Origin: Ancylomarina sp. DW003 | Lineage (GTDB): Bacteria > Bacteroidota > Bacteroidia > Bacteroidales > Marinifilaceae | DNA length: 64,000 nucleotides | NCBI RefSeq assembly: GCF_029029505.1 | Contig: NZ_JAKJSD010000003.1 | Location: forward strand, 124,001-188,000 | Reading direction: 5' to 3' | Part shown: positions 42,091-51,848 of the stretch, one piece after another | Position numbering within the stretch: position 1 is the first letter of the stretch | Layout: every line of letters begins with the position of its first letter | The notes under the pieces: model-generated | What the model saw: the letters and a program-made list of their open reading frames with translations, nothing else | Told to the model about the DNA's origin: nothing | The model's database searches: none | Made by a program: the position numbers and the translations under genes

Positions 42091-42843
42091 TTATGGGAAA
42101 ATAAGAGAAAATTTATCATTCCTTTCTTCATAAGGAGGACATATGAGAGTTAAATCTTCTACAGGTGCATCATCTTCGGATGATTTAAAATTGAGTAACT
42201 TAAATTTATCCTGATCTTCCAATGACCAAAAACATAAATCTAACTGAAATGGAGATTTCTCATCGTAAATAGTTTCGGTATTTGCAGTATCAATATGTTT
42301 TAAACCCATAACCGCAATAATGTCCGTATTAGTTTCTGCTTTATGAATTTCTTCTAAATCTGAGAATGGAGAAGAAAAAACACGAGCTATACCTACCTGC
42401 ATATCTCTGACACTTTCGATTTGATCTTCAACCCAACTCCCTTTCATTAATTGCCAACAGAAATTTCTTATTAGAGCATTTGTTACTGAAACGTTACCAT
42501 CTATTGTTTTAGAAATAAAATTTGGTGTGAATATATCCAAATTATTATCAAATTTCTTAATTATTATTTTGTCTAACTCTAAGTCTGTCATTTCAGATAG
42601 TGGTTTTTTATCTGTTTCACTATCAATTAAAATAAAGTAAAGCTTATGATTTTCAACACCAATGTACGAATGGATTCGTTCGGGTTTAATAGGTGAATTT
42701 ATCCACATTTGAACATCCTTAGGAGATATTGAATAGTATGCTCCGGAACTTAAAAGATCTAAAGCTTCTGTTTTGTTCCAACGATCTTGATTCCATTGAC
42801 GAAGCATATTCGTTATTCTTGTTTTTTTTTCGATCAGATTCAT
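42091..42843 (-). CDS. Unknown protein heading the two-component operon
   Basis: A 250-residue cytoplasmic protein, not recognised. It has charged N-terminal helices (MNLIEKKTRITNMLRQWNQ) and mixed alpha/beta elements (SYIGVENHKLYFILIDSET, VSVTNALIRNFCWQL). No signal peptide. It is separated by 8 bases from the membrane-protein gene, so the four genes are probably one transcript. TACCTTTT on the minus strand near 42926-42933 is a possible -7 element one base off consensus. Confidence 0.6.
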   Translation of the reverse strand: MNLIEKKTRITNMLRQWNQDRWNKTEALDLLSSGAYYSISPKDVQMWINSPIKPERIHSYIGVENHKLYFILIDSETDKKPLSEMTDLELDKIIIKKFDNNLDIFTPNFISKTIDGNVSVTNALIRNFCWQLMKGSWVEDQIESVRDMQVGIARVFSSPFSDLEEIHKAETNTDIIAVMGLKHIDTANTETIYDEKSPFQLDLCFWSLEDQDKFKLLNFKSSEDDAPVEDLTLICPPYEERNDKFSLIFP

Positions 42844-43372
42844 AGTTAGAATTTATGGGTTAATAAATATACTAGTAATAGACCAGTATGTTAAGTTATA
42901 GAAATAAAAATTTTGTTAGACTAAAAAGGTAATCTATTATTCTAAGTTTGTATTGCATTTTCTTTCAATCGTACTTCTTGCCAATATCTTTTTTTCTTAG
43001 GCTCTTTGCTTGCTTAATGAAATGCAATACAGAAATTTAATTACTGATTAAGTTATCTCATCTTGTTGTATCGATAATTCGTTTTCTTTTTTTTAACTAA
43101 AAAGATTCTGATTCTTTACTTCTATTCTTATGTTTCGCTATTCCAAATGTATTAAGACTGTTTCAAATATTCTAGAGTATAAATACCTGTTTTTATAAAT
43201 ATGTAAAAATACCTGGTGATATTTTGTAATGAATGTCAATTTAAAAACAACTAGTAATGTTTATAATTAGCACGTAATCAGATGCTAGTGTCTTTGGATG
43301 TTTAGAATTAACAATTTATTAACCTCAGAATTAATTTTCATATTCTATCTTTATGGAAAGATTATAAATAAA
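42844..43372. other. Divergent intergenic region between two-component operon and copper operon
   Basis: AT-rich, no gene. Two copies of ATACCTG (near 43186 and 43213) are noted. TATCTTTA at 43346-43353 is one base off the -7 consensus and would start the copper operon near 43360, leaving a very short leader; no clear -33 partner. Confidence 0.4.
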
Positions 43373-43741
43373 ATGTTAAGAAAGATCAGTCATATTCTAT
43401 TAGCTATTGTTGTTATGATTACAACAATGGGATTGACTGTGTCTGCACATTCCTGTGGTGGAGAGTTAAAATCTATTCAGTTATTATCTGAGGCTGAAAA
43501 TTGCTGTGGAGACTCTTGCCCTAATTGCGAGAATGAAATTATTAAGGTGGAAGTTGAGGATGATTTTACAGTCTCAATCATAAATTTCAATTTTACACAA
43601 GATTTTTCATTTTTACCAGTATTCATTCAACTCTTTCTAACGCCTACTTTTACAGAAGAAATTGTACAGGTTGCTTACCATAAGCCACCTCCGTTAAAAA
43701 TTCAAACTGTTCTTTCCGATTTGCAAGTTTATCGTTTATGA
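43373..43741 (+). CDS. HYC_CC_PP-type small exported Cys-rich protein
   Basis: A 122-residue protein. Start ATG 43373 gives a proper signal peptide (MLRKISHILLAIVVMITTMG, cleavage near VSA-HSC). The mature N-terminus HSCGG, the NCCGDSCPNC cluster and the C-terminal YHKPPPLK reproduce the H-x-C / CC / PP pattern of a Bacteroidota family found beside heavy-metal efflux genes. It heads the Cus-like operon, 90 bases before cusA, and probably binds copper or silver in the periplasm; this is inference. The longer frame from 43298 would precede the signal with 25 residues and is rejected. Confidence 0.78.
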   Translation: MLRKISHILLAIVVMITTMGLTVSAHSCGGELKSIQLLSEAENCCGDSCPNCENEIIKVEVEDDFTVSIINFNFTQDFSFLPVFIQLFLTPTFTEEIVQVAYHKPPPLKIQTVLSDLQVYRL

Positions 43742-43831
43742 TTTAAACGTCTAATATGTTGATGCTGAATGTTGAGTCGATCTCATATTCTGTGCGAATT
43801 ATTACGTTAATAAAATCATAATTGAATAACT

Positions 43832-46800
43832 ATGCTGAATAAACTTATCCGTTTTTTCCTGGAGAATAAACTGGTCACTTTTTTGGTACTTGCTATTTTC
43901 ATTTCATGGGGTGTTATCAATTCACCTTTTGGATGGGATACAGGTATTTTACCAAAAGATCCGGTTCCTGTTGATGCGATTCCTGATATTGGAGAGAATC
44001 AACAAATTGTATATACCGAATGGCCAGGCCGTTCGCCCCAAGATATCGAAGATCAGATATCTTATCCATTAACAACTTCACTATTGGGAATACCTGGAGT
44101 GAAAACCATTAGAAGTAATTCTATTTTTGGCTTATCGAGTATCTACATCATATTTGATGAAGAAGTAGAATTCTACTGGAGCCGAACACGTATATTAGAA
44201 AAATTAAATTCCCTTCAATCGGGTACTTTGCCAGATGATGTTGCACCAGCTTTAGGTCCTGATGCCACAGCTTTAGGTCAAATATATTGGTATACGCTCG
44301 AAGGTCGGGATAAAGACGGTAATCCTGCAGGCGGTTGGGATCCACATGAATTAAGAAGTCTTCAGGATTTTCAAATTCGCTATGCGTTAACAGCTGCCAA
44401 AGGTGTTGCAGAAGTGGCTTCAATAGGCGGTTTTGTAAAAGAATATCAAATAGATATTGATCCACATGCCATGAGAGCACACGGTGTTAATGTGGCTCAG
44501 ATTATGGCTGCTGTAAAAAACAGTAATCTCGATGTTGGGGCACGTACCCTTGAGTTCAATCGTGTTGAATATTTGGTGAGAGCCTTGGGCTATATAAAAA
44601 ATCTCGAAGACCTTGAAAAGTCAGTTGTAACAGTTCGTAATAATGTACCGATACGATTGAAGGATGTAGCTAAAATCAATTTTGGTCCGGCAACTCGCCG
44701 TGGCGGTTTAGATAAAGGTGGAGCAGAAGCCGTAGGAGGTGTTGTTGTGGCACGTTATGGAACAAACCCCTTAGAGGCAATAGATAATTTAAAAGCAAAA
44801 ATTGCTGAAATTACTCCAGGCTTGCCTTCCAAAACATTAGAAGATGGAACGGTTTCGAAAGTCACAATTGTACCTTTCTACGATCGTACAGGTCTTATTA
44901 AAGAAACGCTAGGGACGCTTGAAGAAGCTATATCGCTGGAATTACTCATCAGTATTCTGGTTGTGATCGTTTTGGTTATGAATCTTCGAGCTTCATTTTT
45001 GATCTCTTCTTTATTACCTCTTGGGGTTTTAATCACTTTTATTACCATGCGTCAATTTGGTGTCGATGCCAATATTGTAGCCCTTTCGGGTATTGCTATT
45101 GCTATTGGTGTTATGGTTGATGTGGGAATTGTGTTTACGGAAAATATCATCAGGCATATTGATATGCCAAAGAATATAGGAGCAAGGGGTAAGCAATTAC
45201 TTAATGTGGTGTACGAAGGTACTATTGAGGTTGCAGGTGCTGTGATTACAGCTCTTACGACGACCATTGTTAGTTTTCTACCTGTATTTGCAATGGAAGC
45301 AGCCGAAGGGAAACTCTTCAGACCTCTTGCTTTTACCAAGACCTTTACTATGCTTGCAGCCCTTCTGATTGGACTTATAATTATTCCAACATTGGCTCAC
45401 TTAATCTTTTCAGTCAAAGTAGACAAAAATAAGTTAAAGAAAACCTGGAGTATCTTTTTGATAGCAGCAGGTCTACTTATTTCAATTTTTTCGGGTTATT
45501 ATATTGCTATTGTGATCTCGGCTTATGGGTTGAATAGTTTAATGGCTGACAGATGGATTGAAGGCAAGAAATATTTGGTCAATGTTATCAATATTGCCAT
45601 CACAATTGTGGTTATTGTATTCTTCCTGACAAAGGCTTGGATGCCAATGGGCGCGCAATATAGCATGTTTGCAAATTTCATGTTCGTTATCCTAATTGTT
45701 GCATTGATTTTAGGATTGATGTCAAGCTTTGTCTATTTCTATTCGAGGATTTTGACTTGGTGTTTGAATAATAAATGGAAATTTTTAAGCCTACCAATTC
45801 TGATTGTTCTATTTGGAATCACTAGCTGGCAAGGTTTTGATAAGATATTTGGTTTTGCGCCTAATTTTGTAAAAGAAACAGCTCTTTATCAGAATTTGGA
45901 TGAAAAATTACCAGGTATTGGAAAAGAATTTATGCCTTCTTTGGATGAAGGCTCTTTCTTACTGATGCCTACAACCATGCCTCATTCGGGTATCGCTGAA
46001 AATCTGGAAGTGATTCGCATCCTTGATAAAAAACTAAACAACATACCTGAAGTTGAGTCTGTAGTTGGGAAATGGGGGCGTGTGAATTCAGCACTCGATC
46101 CGGCACCAACCTCTATGTACGAGAACGTCATTAATTACAAGCCGGAATACATTCTAAATGAAGATGGGCATAAGATGCGCTTTAAAGTCAATCGAGATGA
46201 AGCTTTTATTTTAAAAGATGGTTCTATTTATAATCCCAAAGAAGATGGCTTCCGTTTGGTTCCTAAAGAAAACTTAGTCATCGATAAGAATGGTGAATAT
46301 TTTCGTCAGTGGCGAGATAAGATCAAATCACCCAATGATATTTGGGATGAGATCATCAGCAATGCAACGATACCAGGTCTGACTTCAGCTCCAAAGTTAC
46401 AACCTATTCAAACTCGATTGGTGATGCTACAAACCGGTATGCGCGCGCCAATGGGAATTAAAGTTTTTGGTCCTGACTTGGAAAGTATTGAAAAGGTGGG
46501 CTTCGAATTAGAGAAACAACTTAAACATGTTGAAGGTGTGAATGGCATGTCGGTTTTTGCTGATAGAGTAGTAGGTAAGCCTTATTTGGAAATGGAGATT
46601 GATCGTGACGCGATTGCTCGTTATGGTTTATCTATAAAAAATCTCCAAGCCATTATCAGTTCTGCCATTGGCGGTATGAAGTTGACTTCTACAGTTGAAG
46701 GACGTGAGCGCTTTCCTGTAAGGTTGAGATATGCACGCGAATACCGCGACAATCCTGAAGCTTTAAAGAAGATTCTGATTCCCACACCAACAGGTGTTCA

Positions 46801-47629
46801 GATTCCTTTGGGAGATTTAGTTACATTCCATTATGTGCGTGGACCTCAAATGATCAAGTCGGAGAATACTTTCCTGGTAGGTTATGTGATTTTCGATAAA
46901 AAAGAAGGATTTGCTGAAATTGATGTGGTAGAGAATGCACAGGAGTATCTGAATGAAAAACTTGAATCTGGTGAATTTGTATTGCCAGCAGGTGTCTCTT
47001 ATGTGTTTACCGGTAATTATGAGAATCAGATCAGAGCGACTAAACGTTTAATGATTGTAGTTCCGGTATCACTAATGATCATTTTCTTGATTCTGTATTT
47101 CCAGTTCCGATCGGTTATTTCGACCTCATTAATTTTTACGGGTATTATCGTTGCCTTATCGGGAGGCTTTATTATGCTTTGGTTATATGGACAAGCATGG
47201 TTCTTAGATTTTTCTTTGGCAGGTATGAATTTTAGAGACTTGTTTCAGGTACAAACTATAAATTTGAGTGTCGCCGTTTGGGTTGGTTTTATCGCTCTCT
47301 TTGGTGTAGCAACTGACGATGGGGTCTTGATAAGTACCTATATCAAGCAATTGCAGGATAAGAATCCAGCCAAATCTGTTAAGGAAATTCGAGAACTGAT
47401 TATCGAAGCGGGTTCAAAAAGAGTGCGTCCGGCCATTATGACGACCGCTACAACCATCATCGCACTGTTACCTGTACTCACTTCAACAGGAAAAGGTTCG
47501 GATATCATGATTCCAATGGCAATTCCATTATTTGGGGGTATGACCATTGAGGTATTAACCATGTTGGTGGTTCCTGTACTTTATAGTATGTGGCAGGAAA
47601 GAAGATTAAAGAATAAGGTTTCCAATTAA
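43832..47629 (+). CDS. cusA: CusA/CzcA heavy-metal RND efflux pump (copper/silver type)
   Basis: A 1265-residue inner-membrane RND transporter. Opening FFLENKLVTFLVLAIFISWG, porter motif IPDIGENQQIVYTEWPGRSP, and the TM4 proton-relay GIAIAIGVMVDVGIVFTENI are HME-RND hallmarks. The methionine-rich porter features (MGIKVFGPDLES, MFANFMFV) fit monovalent-metal pumps. The protein is about 200 residues longer than CusA of E. coli; extra material lies in the TM6 region and in the second periplasmic domain, as commonly seen in Bacteroidota. With CusC and CusB it forms the tripartite pump moving metal out of the cell. Confidence 0.95.
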   Translation: MLNKLIRFFLENKLVTFLVLAIFISWGVINSPFGWDTGILPKDPVPVDAIPDIGENQQIVYTEWPGRSPQDIEDQISYPLTTSLLGIPGVKTIRSNSIFGLSSIYIIFDEEVEFYWSRTRILEKLNSLQSGTLPDDVAPALGPDATALGQIYWYTLEGRDKDGNPAGGWDPHELRSLQDFQIRYALTAAKGVAEVASIGGFVKEYQIDIDPHAMRAHGVNVAQIMAAVKNSNLDVGARTLEFNRVEYLVRALGYIKNLEDLEKSVVTVRNNVPIRLKDVAKINFGPATRRGGLDKGGAEAVGGVVVARYGTNPLEAIDNLKAKIAEITPGLPSKTLEDGTVSKVTIVPFYDRTGLIKETLGTLEEAISLELLISILVVIVLVMNLRASFLISSLLPLGVLITFITMRQFGVDANIVALSGIAIAIGVMVDVGIVFTENIIRHIDMPKNIGARGKQLLNVVYEGTIEVAGAVITALTTTIVSFLPVFAMEAAEGKLFRPLAFTKTFTMLAALLIGLIIIPTLAHLIFSVKVDKNKLKKTWSIFLIAAGLLISIFSGYYIAIVISAYGLNSLMADRWIEGKKYLVNVINIAITIVVIVFFLTKAWMPMGAQYSMFANFMFVILIVALILGLMSSFVYFYSRILTWCLNNKWKFLSLPILIVLFGITSWQGFDKIFGFAPNFVKETALYQNLDEKLPGIGKEFMPSLDEGSFLLMPTTMPHSGIAENLEVIRILDKKLNNIPEVESVVGKWGRVNSALDPAPTSMYENVINYKPEYILNEDGHKMRFKVNRDEAFILKDGSIYNPKEDGFRLVPKENLVIDKNGEYFRQWRDKIKSPNDIWDEIISNATIPGLTSAPKLQPIQTRLVMLQTGMRAPMGIKVFGPDLESIEKVGFELEKQLKHVEGVNGMSVFADRVVGKPYLEMEIDRDAIARYGLSIKNLQAIISSAIGGMKLTSTVEGRERFPVRLRYAREYRDNPEALKKILIPTPTGVQIPLGDLVTFHYVRGPQMIKSENTFLVGYVIFDKKEGFAEIDVVENAQEYLNEKLESGEFVLPAGVSYVFTGNYENQIRATKRLMIVVPVSLMIIFLILYFQFRSVISTSLIFTGIIVALSGGFIMLWLYGQAWFLDFSLAGMNFRDLFQVQTINLSVAVWVGFIALFGVATDDGVLISTYIKQLQDKNPAKSVKEIRELIIEAGSKRVRPAIMTTATTIIALLPVLTSTGKGSDIMIPMAIPLFGGMTIEVLTMLVVPVLYSMWQERRLKNKVSN

Positions 47630-47640
47630 ATGATGAAATC

Positions 47641-48888
47641 ATGAATATACAAAAACAATATATATCGATATGTTTCTATCTCTTTCTATTGATCGCGATG
47701 CCTATTTCAGGATTTGGACAAAGCGAGCTTGGGAATTATTTAGAAAAGGCTGCAGAAAACAATCCCGGACTTAAAGCTAAGTTCAACGATTATTTGGCAG
47801 CATTGGAGCGTGGGCCTCAGGTAAAGGCCTTGCCTGACCCACAAGTGGCATTTGCCTATTTTATCAAGCCGATAGAAACGAGGATGGGCCCTCAGGAATT
47901 TAAATTTTCTGCTTCTCAGATGTTTCCTTGGTTTGGAACTTTAAGGGCAAAAGAAAATAGTGCCATTGGGAATGCTAAGGCTAAATATGAAGCTTTCGAA
48001 GAGGAAAAGGCTAAACTTTTTCATGAGGTTCGAACCACATATTACAACCTCTACTTTAATAAGAAAGCCATCACCATTAGTCTCGAAAACATAGATATTC
48101 TTCAATCTTTTAGAAAGATGTCTGAGATTAAGTTAGAGGCAGGACTCGTATCTGCACTCGATGGTTATCGTATAGAGATTGAAATGGGTGATATTGAAAA
48201 CCAACTGGCTTTACTTAAGGATAAGCAATTTGTACTTGAAGTGATGTTTAATAATTTGTTGAACTCTGAGAGTAAAAAAGAGATCTGGCTTCCTGAAGAA
48301 TTATGGCGCACAGATTTGATGCTAAGCAAAGAGGCCATACTCGATTCTATTCAAAGCAATAATCACCAACTTTTAAGTTTAAGCTTTCAACAGGAAGCTT
48401 TAGGTTTCAAAAAAGAGGTGGCTAAAAAGGCAGGTAAGCCTAATATCAATATTGGCTTTGATTATATCCTAACAGGAAAGGGAGATATGAATTTATCTGG
48501 AACAGATGCCTTTGTTTTTCCTAAAATTGGCTTGACCATTCCGCTTTATCGTAACAAGTATAAGGCAATGGTAAAAGAGGTGGTTTATCTGGAAACAGCC
48601 AAAGAACACGAACAGCTTAATAAGAGTAATATGCTTGAAAGCCTTTTTGAAAAGGGATGGAAAGATTATCGCGATGGAGAAAGACGTATACATCTTAATC
48701 ATTCACAACTCGAATTGGCTCGAAAAGCTTTACATTTATTAGAAACGAATTATGCGACTGGGAATAAGAATTTCGAGGAAATCTTAAGAATGGAACGCAA
48801 ACTCTTGAAATATAATTTAGAATTAGAAAAGGCCAAAGCAGATAAGCAAGCGGCTATCTCATTTATCTCCTACCTAATGGGAAAATAA
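47641..48888 (+). CDS. cusC: Outer-membrane efflux channel (TolC/CusC-like)
   Basis: A 415-residue TolC-family protein with signal peptide (ending SGFG-QSE) and the usual two long helical repeats: LGNYLEKAAENNPGLKAKF, VRTTYYNLYFNKKAITIS, and LARKALHLLETNYATGNKNF-EE near the end. LPDPQVAFAYFIKPIETRMG is typical of metal-efflux channels of this phylum. It starts 11 bases after cusA and forms the outer-membrane exit of the pump. Confidence 0.9.
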   Translation: MNIQKQYISICFYLFLLIAMPISGFGQSELGNYLEKAAENNPGLKAKFNDYLAALERGPQVKALPDPQVAFAYFIKPIETRMGPQEFKFSASQMFPWFGTLRAKENSAIGNAKAKYEAFEEEKAKLFHEVRTTYYNLYFNKKAITISLENIDILQSFRKMSEIKLEAGLVSALDGYRIEIEMGDIENQLALLKDKQFVLEVMFNNLLNSESKKEIWLPEELWRTDLMLSKEAILDSIQSNNHQLLSLSFQQEALGFKKEVAKKAGKPNINIGFDYILTGKGDMNLSGTDAFVFPKIGLTIPLYRNKYKAMVKEVVYLETAKEHEQLNKSNMLESLFEKGWKDYRDGERRIHLNHSQLELARKALHLLETNYATGNKNFEEILRMERKLLKYNLELEKAKADKQAAISFISYLMGK

Positions 48889-48980
48889 TGATATGGTAAT
48901 GAGCTTATGTGAGGATGTGGTGATTAAATAAAATATTAACTTAATGAATCATTTTTAATCAATTTAAACTCACCATTATC

Positions 48981-49331
48981 ATGACACATAAAAACGAAAT
49001 AGTAGAAATTAGTTTTGAATTTGCATTACTCATTATTGAAGTGAGTGAAGTTTTAGAAACTAAACGTAAATATGTTATAGCTAAACAATTATTGAAAGCA
49101 GGAACTTCGATTGGTGCAAATGTAAGAGAAGCACAAAGTGCAGAAAGCAAAGCTGATTTTATTCACAAATTAAAAATTGCACATAAGGAAGCTCTAGAAA
49201 CAGAATATTGGATGGACTTAATGAAACATAGTGACACTTATCCAAATCCATCGACTTTATTAGAAGACAAACTGCTTTCAATTAAAAAGTTATTGAATAA
49301 AATAATTTCTTCAGCAAAGAAGAGCCCTTAA
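48981..49331 (+). CDS. Four-helix-bundle protein (23S rRNA-intervening-sequence/S23 family)
   Basis: A 116-residue S23-family protein (KRKYVIAKQLLKAGTSIGAN, VREAQSAESKADFIHKLKIA, ALETEYWMDLM). Members are often encoded in 23S intervening sequences or scattered in Bacteroidota genomes; function is unclear. Here it sits between cusC and cusB, with its TAA one base before the cusB ATG, so it is translationally coupled to the pump operon. That placement looks like an insertion into the operon that has been tolerated. Confidence 0.9.
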   Translation: MTHKNEIVEISFEFALLIIEVSEVLETKRKYVIAKQLLKAGTSIGANVREAQSAESKADFIHKLKIAHKEALETEYWMDLMKHSDTYPNPSTLLEDKLLSIKKLLNKIISSAKKSP

Positions 49332-49332
49332 T

Positions 49333-51213
49333 ATGAGAATTATGAAAGAGATCATAGAAATATTGAAACAGAATATAAAACTGATTGCAGCCATACTTGC
49401 GATTGGGAGTATTGTCGGTTTTGTAATTGGCAAATCAACAAATCAACCAACCAACACATCACCGAATCAACACATCACCGAATCAACACATCAAAACATT
49501 GAAGAATCAACACATCAACAAACATGGACCTGTTCGATGCATCCGCAAATTAAGCAAGACAAACCCGGTTTGTGTCCAATTTGCGCCATGGATTTAATTC
49601 CATTAAAAAGCATGCAGTCAGGTGGTGATGATGTGGATCCAAACGAAATTGTTATGTCGGAATCAGCTGCTAAATTGGCTTCCATTCAGACGACAAGAGT
49701 CGAAATTGGAAACCCGGTTAAAACAATTAGTCTTCAGGGAAAAGTTCAGGTTGATGAACGGAATATTTCAGAGTTAACGGCACGCTTTGGTGGACGTATC
49801 GAAAAGCTTTATGTGAATTATACAGGGCAGCAAGTTCGAAAGGGAGAGAAACTTGCCAGCATCTATTCTCCGGCATTGTTGAGTGCCCAGAAAGAATTGT
49901 TGGAAGCCATTAGTTTTAAAGAGAGTCGTCCAGGTTTATATACCGCTGCTAAAGGTAAATTGAAGCTTTGGGATATAACGGATAAACAAATTGCTGCGAT
50001 TGAAGACAAAGGGAAACCTCAGGCTTATTTCAATATCTTATCACCTATAACAGGAACGGTAAGTATGCGACATGTGGCTTTGGGCGACTATGTGAAAGAA
50101 GGAAAGGCTTTATTTAAACTTGTTGACCTTTCAAAAGTTTGGGTGATGTTTGACGCTTATGAGAGCGACTTGCCTTGGATTAAGCTAGGAGATGAGGTGA
50201 ACTTTGAACTTAAGGCTAATCCTGGAGAATTCTATTCTTCGAAAGTAACTTATATCGATCCTTTTATCAATGGGAAAACCCGTGTAGCTAAAGTTCGAAT
50301 CGAAGTATCTAACAAGAATGGTGCCTTGAAGCCTGAAATGTTTGCACAAGGTGTTTTGGAATCAGAAATTGCTGGAAACAGCAGTGAAATTATAGTGCCA
50401 AAATCAGCTGTTTTATGGACAGGGAAACGATCTGTTGTTTATGTGAAAGTTCAAGATCGTGAATCACCATCTTTCCTATATCGCGAAGTTGTTTTAGGAC
50501 CGGAAGCAGGTGCCTATTATGTGATTACTGAAGGTTTAGAGGAAGGTGAAGAAATTGCAACCAATGGGGTGTTTAAAATTGATGCTGCGGCTCAACTGGT
50601 TGGTTTGCGCAGTATGATGAATCCTGATGGTGGTGCCGCTCCTGCAGGTCATAATCATGTAGGAGAGACTAAAATGTTGATGCCAGGCATGGATGAGGCT
50701 AAATTCTTTGTAAATGGAGCTTGTGAAATGTGTAAGGAGAATATTGAAACGGCTGCCTCTGGAGTGAAAGGTGTTACTCATGCTGTTTGGGATAAGGAAG
50801 CTAAAGAACTCACGATGCATTACGATGCTAAGAAAGTGAATCCTGAAAAAGTACAAAAAACCATTATCGCAAAGGGATATGATGCCGGTGATTTGCGTGC
50901 AGACGATAAGGTATATGCTGATCTACCTGAGTGTTGTCAATACTCCCGTTTGGAAAAAGCCTCTGTTTGGGTTAATGGGAATTGTGACATGTGTAAGGCT
51001 ACTATCGAAAAGGCAGCATTATCGATTGATGGCGTGCTTCGTGCCAATTGGAATGGAGAGACTCACATGTTAAGCTTAGATTTCGAATCAGGTTCAAACG
51101 ACGTTGATCTTGTTGAAAAAGCTATAGTTAATGCAGGTTACGATACAAAGAAACATAAGGCAGCTGATAGCGTTTATAATGAGCTACCCCCTTGTTGTCA
51201 GTATAGAGATTAA
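49333..51213 (+). CDS. cusB: CusB/HlyD periplasmic adaptor with heavy-metal-binding domain and two C-terminal HMA domains
   Basis: A 626-residue adaptor. N-terminal anchor (about 10-30), a Thr/His/Gln-rich spacer built from short repeats (ESTHQ units), and a heavy-metal-binding domain with CSMHPQIKQDKPGLCPICAMDL. The HlyD core has barrel-sandwich and beta domains (RIEKLYVNYTGQQVRKGEKL, ILSPITGTVSMRHVALGDYV). Unusually, two HMA modules follow (CEMCKENIE and CDMCKATIE), each ending in LPxCCQY. Ordinary CusB proteins end before this. The extra domains probably collect metal and pass it to the pump, replacing or supplementing CusF. The start follows the S23 gene by one base. Confidence 0.92.
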   Translation: MRIMKEIIEILKQNIKLIAAILAIGSIVGFVIGKSTNQPTNTSPNQHITESTHQNIEESTHQQTWTCSMHPQIKQDKPGLCPICAMDLIPLKSMQSGGDDVDPNEIVMSESAAKLASIQTTRVEIGNPVKTISLQGKVQVDERNISELTARFGGRIEKLYVNYTGQQVRKGEKLASIYSPALLSAQKELLEAISFKESRPGLYTAAKGKLKLWDITDKQIAAIEDKGKPQAYFNILSPITGTVSMRHVALGDYVKEGKALFKLVDLSKVWVMFDAYESDLPWIKLGDEVNFELKANPGEFYSSKVTYIDPFINGKTRVAKVRIEVSNKNGALKPEMFAQGVLESEIAGNSSEIIVPKSAVLWTGKRSVVYVKVQDRESPSFLYREVVLGPEAGAYYVITEGLEEGEEIATNGVFKIDAAAQLVGLRSMMNPDGGAAPAGHNHVGETKMLMPGMDEAKFFVNGACEMCKENIETAASGVKGVTHAVWDKEAKELTMHYDAKKVNPEKVQKTIIAKGYDAGDLRADDKVYADLPECCQYSRLEKASVWVNGNCDMCKATIEKAALSIDGVLRANWNGETHMLSLDFESGSNDVDLVEKAIVNAGYDTKKHKAADSVYNELPPCCQYRD

Positions 51214-51325
51214 TCTTTCTAATCGTCAAAGGCGGATCTTGTTAAAAAAATCTTAAAGTTTTTCATAGAAGATTAAAATGTCTTATATTCATTTTTGATT
51301 TCAGACTTAATTAAAGATTTGAGCT

Positions 51326-51661
51326 ATGAGAATGAGAAATTTAATTTTGATTGTATTTCTACTCTTGGGAGTAAATCAGCTTAATGCACAAGTAAAAAAA
51401 GAGACGTTTAAAGTCTTGGGAAGATGTGGAACTTGTGAAGAACGAATTGAAAAGGCTGCTCAGTCTGTTGATGGTGTGGCAAAGGCTGATTGGAATAGAA
51501 AAACTAAAATGATTGAAGTCACTTTTGACGCAAAGAAAACAAATTTGCATAAAATTCATATGGAAATCATTAAAGCCGGTTATGATACCGATAAGCATAA
51601 AGCTAAATCGAAGGCTTATCATGGTCTGCCGGGATGTTGTACTTTCGACAGGCCTAAATAG
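51326..51661 (+). CDS. Exported HMA-domain metallochaperone
   Basis: A 111-residue protein with signal peptide (NLILIVFLLLGVNQLNA-QVKK) and one HMA domain containing CGTC (GRCGTCEERIEKAAQSVDG). It ends with LPGCC, the same tail as each HMA unit of the adjacent CusB. The metal loop lacks the usual M preceding CxxC. Predicted periplasmic copper carrier. It lies 112 bases after cusB and is likely part of the same regulon; a short AT-rich gap separates them. Confidence 0.85.
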   Translation: MRMRNLILIVFLLLGVNQLNAQVKKETFKVLGRCGTCEERIEKAAQSVDGVAKADWNRKTKMIEVTFDAKKTNLHKIHMEIIKAGYDTDKHKAKSKAYHGLPGCCTFDRPK

Positions 51662-51730
51662 ATTTTTTTATATAATGAACTTTTTAAATGGGATAAAGTA
51701 ATGCTTATCCCATTTTTTTATCGTGAGATT

Positions 51731-51759
51731 TTTGATCTAAAAAAAAAGTCATAAATTTG
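51731..51759 (+). promoter_or_regulatory. Promoter of the fluoride-responsive gene
   Basis: TTTG (51731-51734), 17 bases, TAAATTTG (51752-51759), both full matches. The predicted start near 51766 places the fluoride aptamer at the very 5' end of the transcript. Confidence 0.75.
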
Positions 51760-51767
51760 CCAACCCA

Positions 51768-51818
51768 AAGGAAATGGAGTTTTCCTACTCAACTGCCACG
51801 AAGGCTGATGACTCCTGC
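51768..51818 (+). promoter_or_regulatory. Fluoride riboswitch (crcB motif)
   Basis: GGAAATGGAGTTTTCC (51770-51785) matches the crcB aptamer hairpin, with the stem changed from GGCG/CGCC to GGAA/TTCC by covariation and the ATGGAGTT loop retained. It is followed by AACTGCC-ACGAA-GGCTGATGACTCC (51791-51815), the second conserved half. GGAGT (51776-51780) can pair with ACTCC (51811-51815) as in known fluoride aptamers. TCCTG (51813-51817) can instead pair with CAGGA (51839-51843) five bases before the ATG, suggesting a translational switch. The adjacent gene is a CLC-F-type transporter. Confidence 0.93.
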
Positions 51819-51848
51819 GAATTTATAAATCAATTTCACAGGATTGTT

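Noticed and set aside
51774-51848. N-terminal extension of the CLC protein from ATG 51774
   Set aside because: The segment is the fluoride riboswitch; the predicted transcript would start only 8 bases before it.
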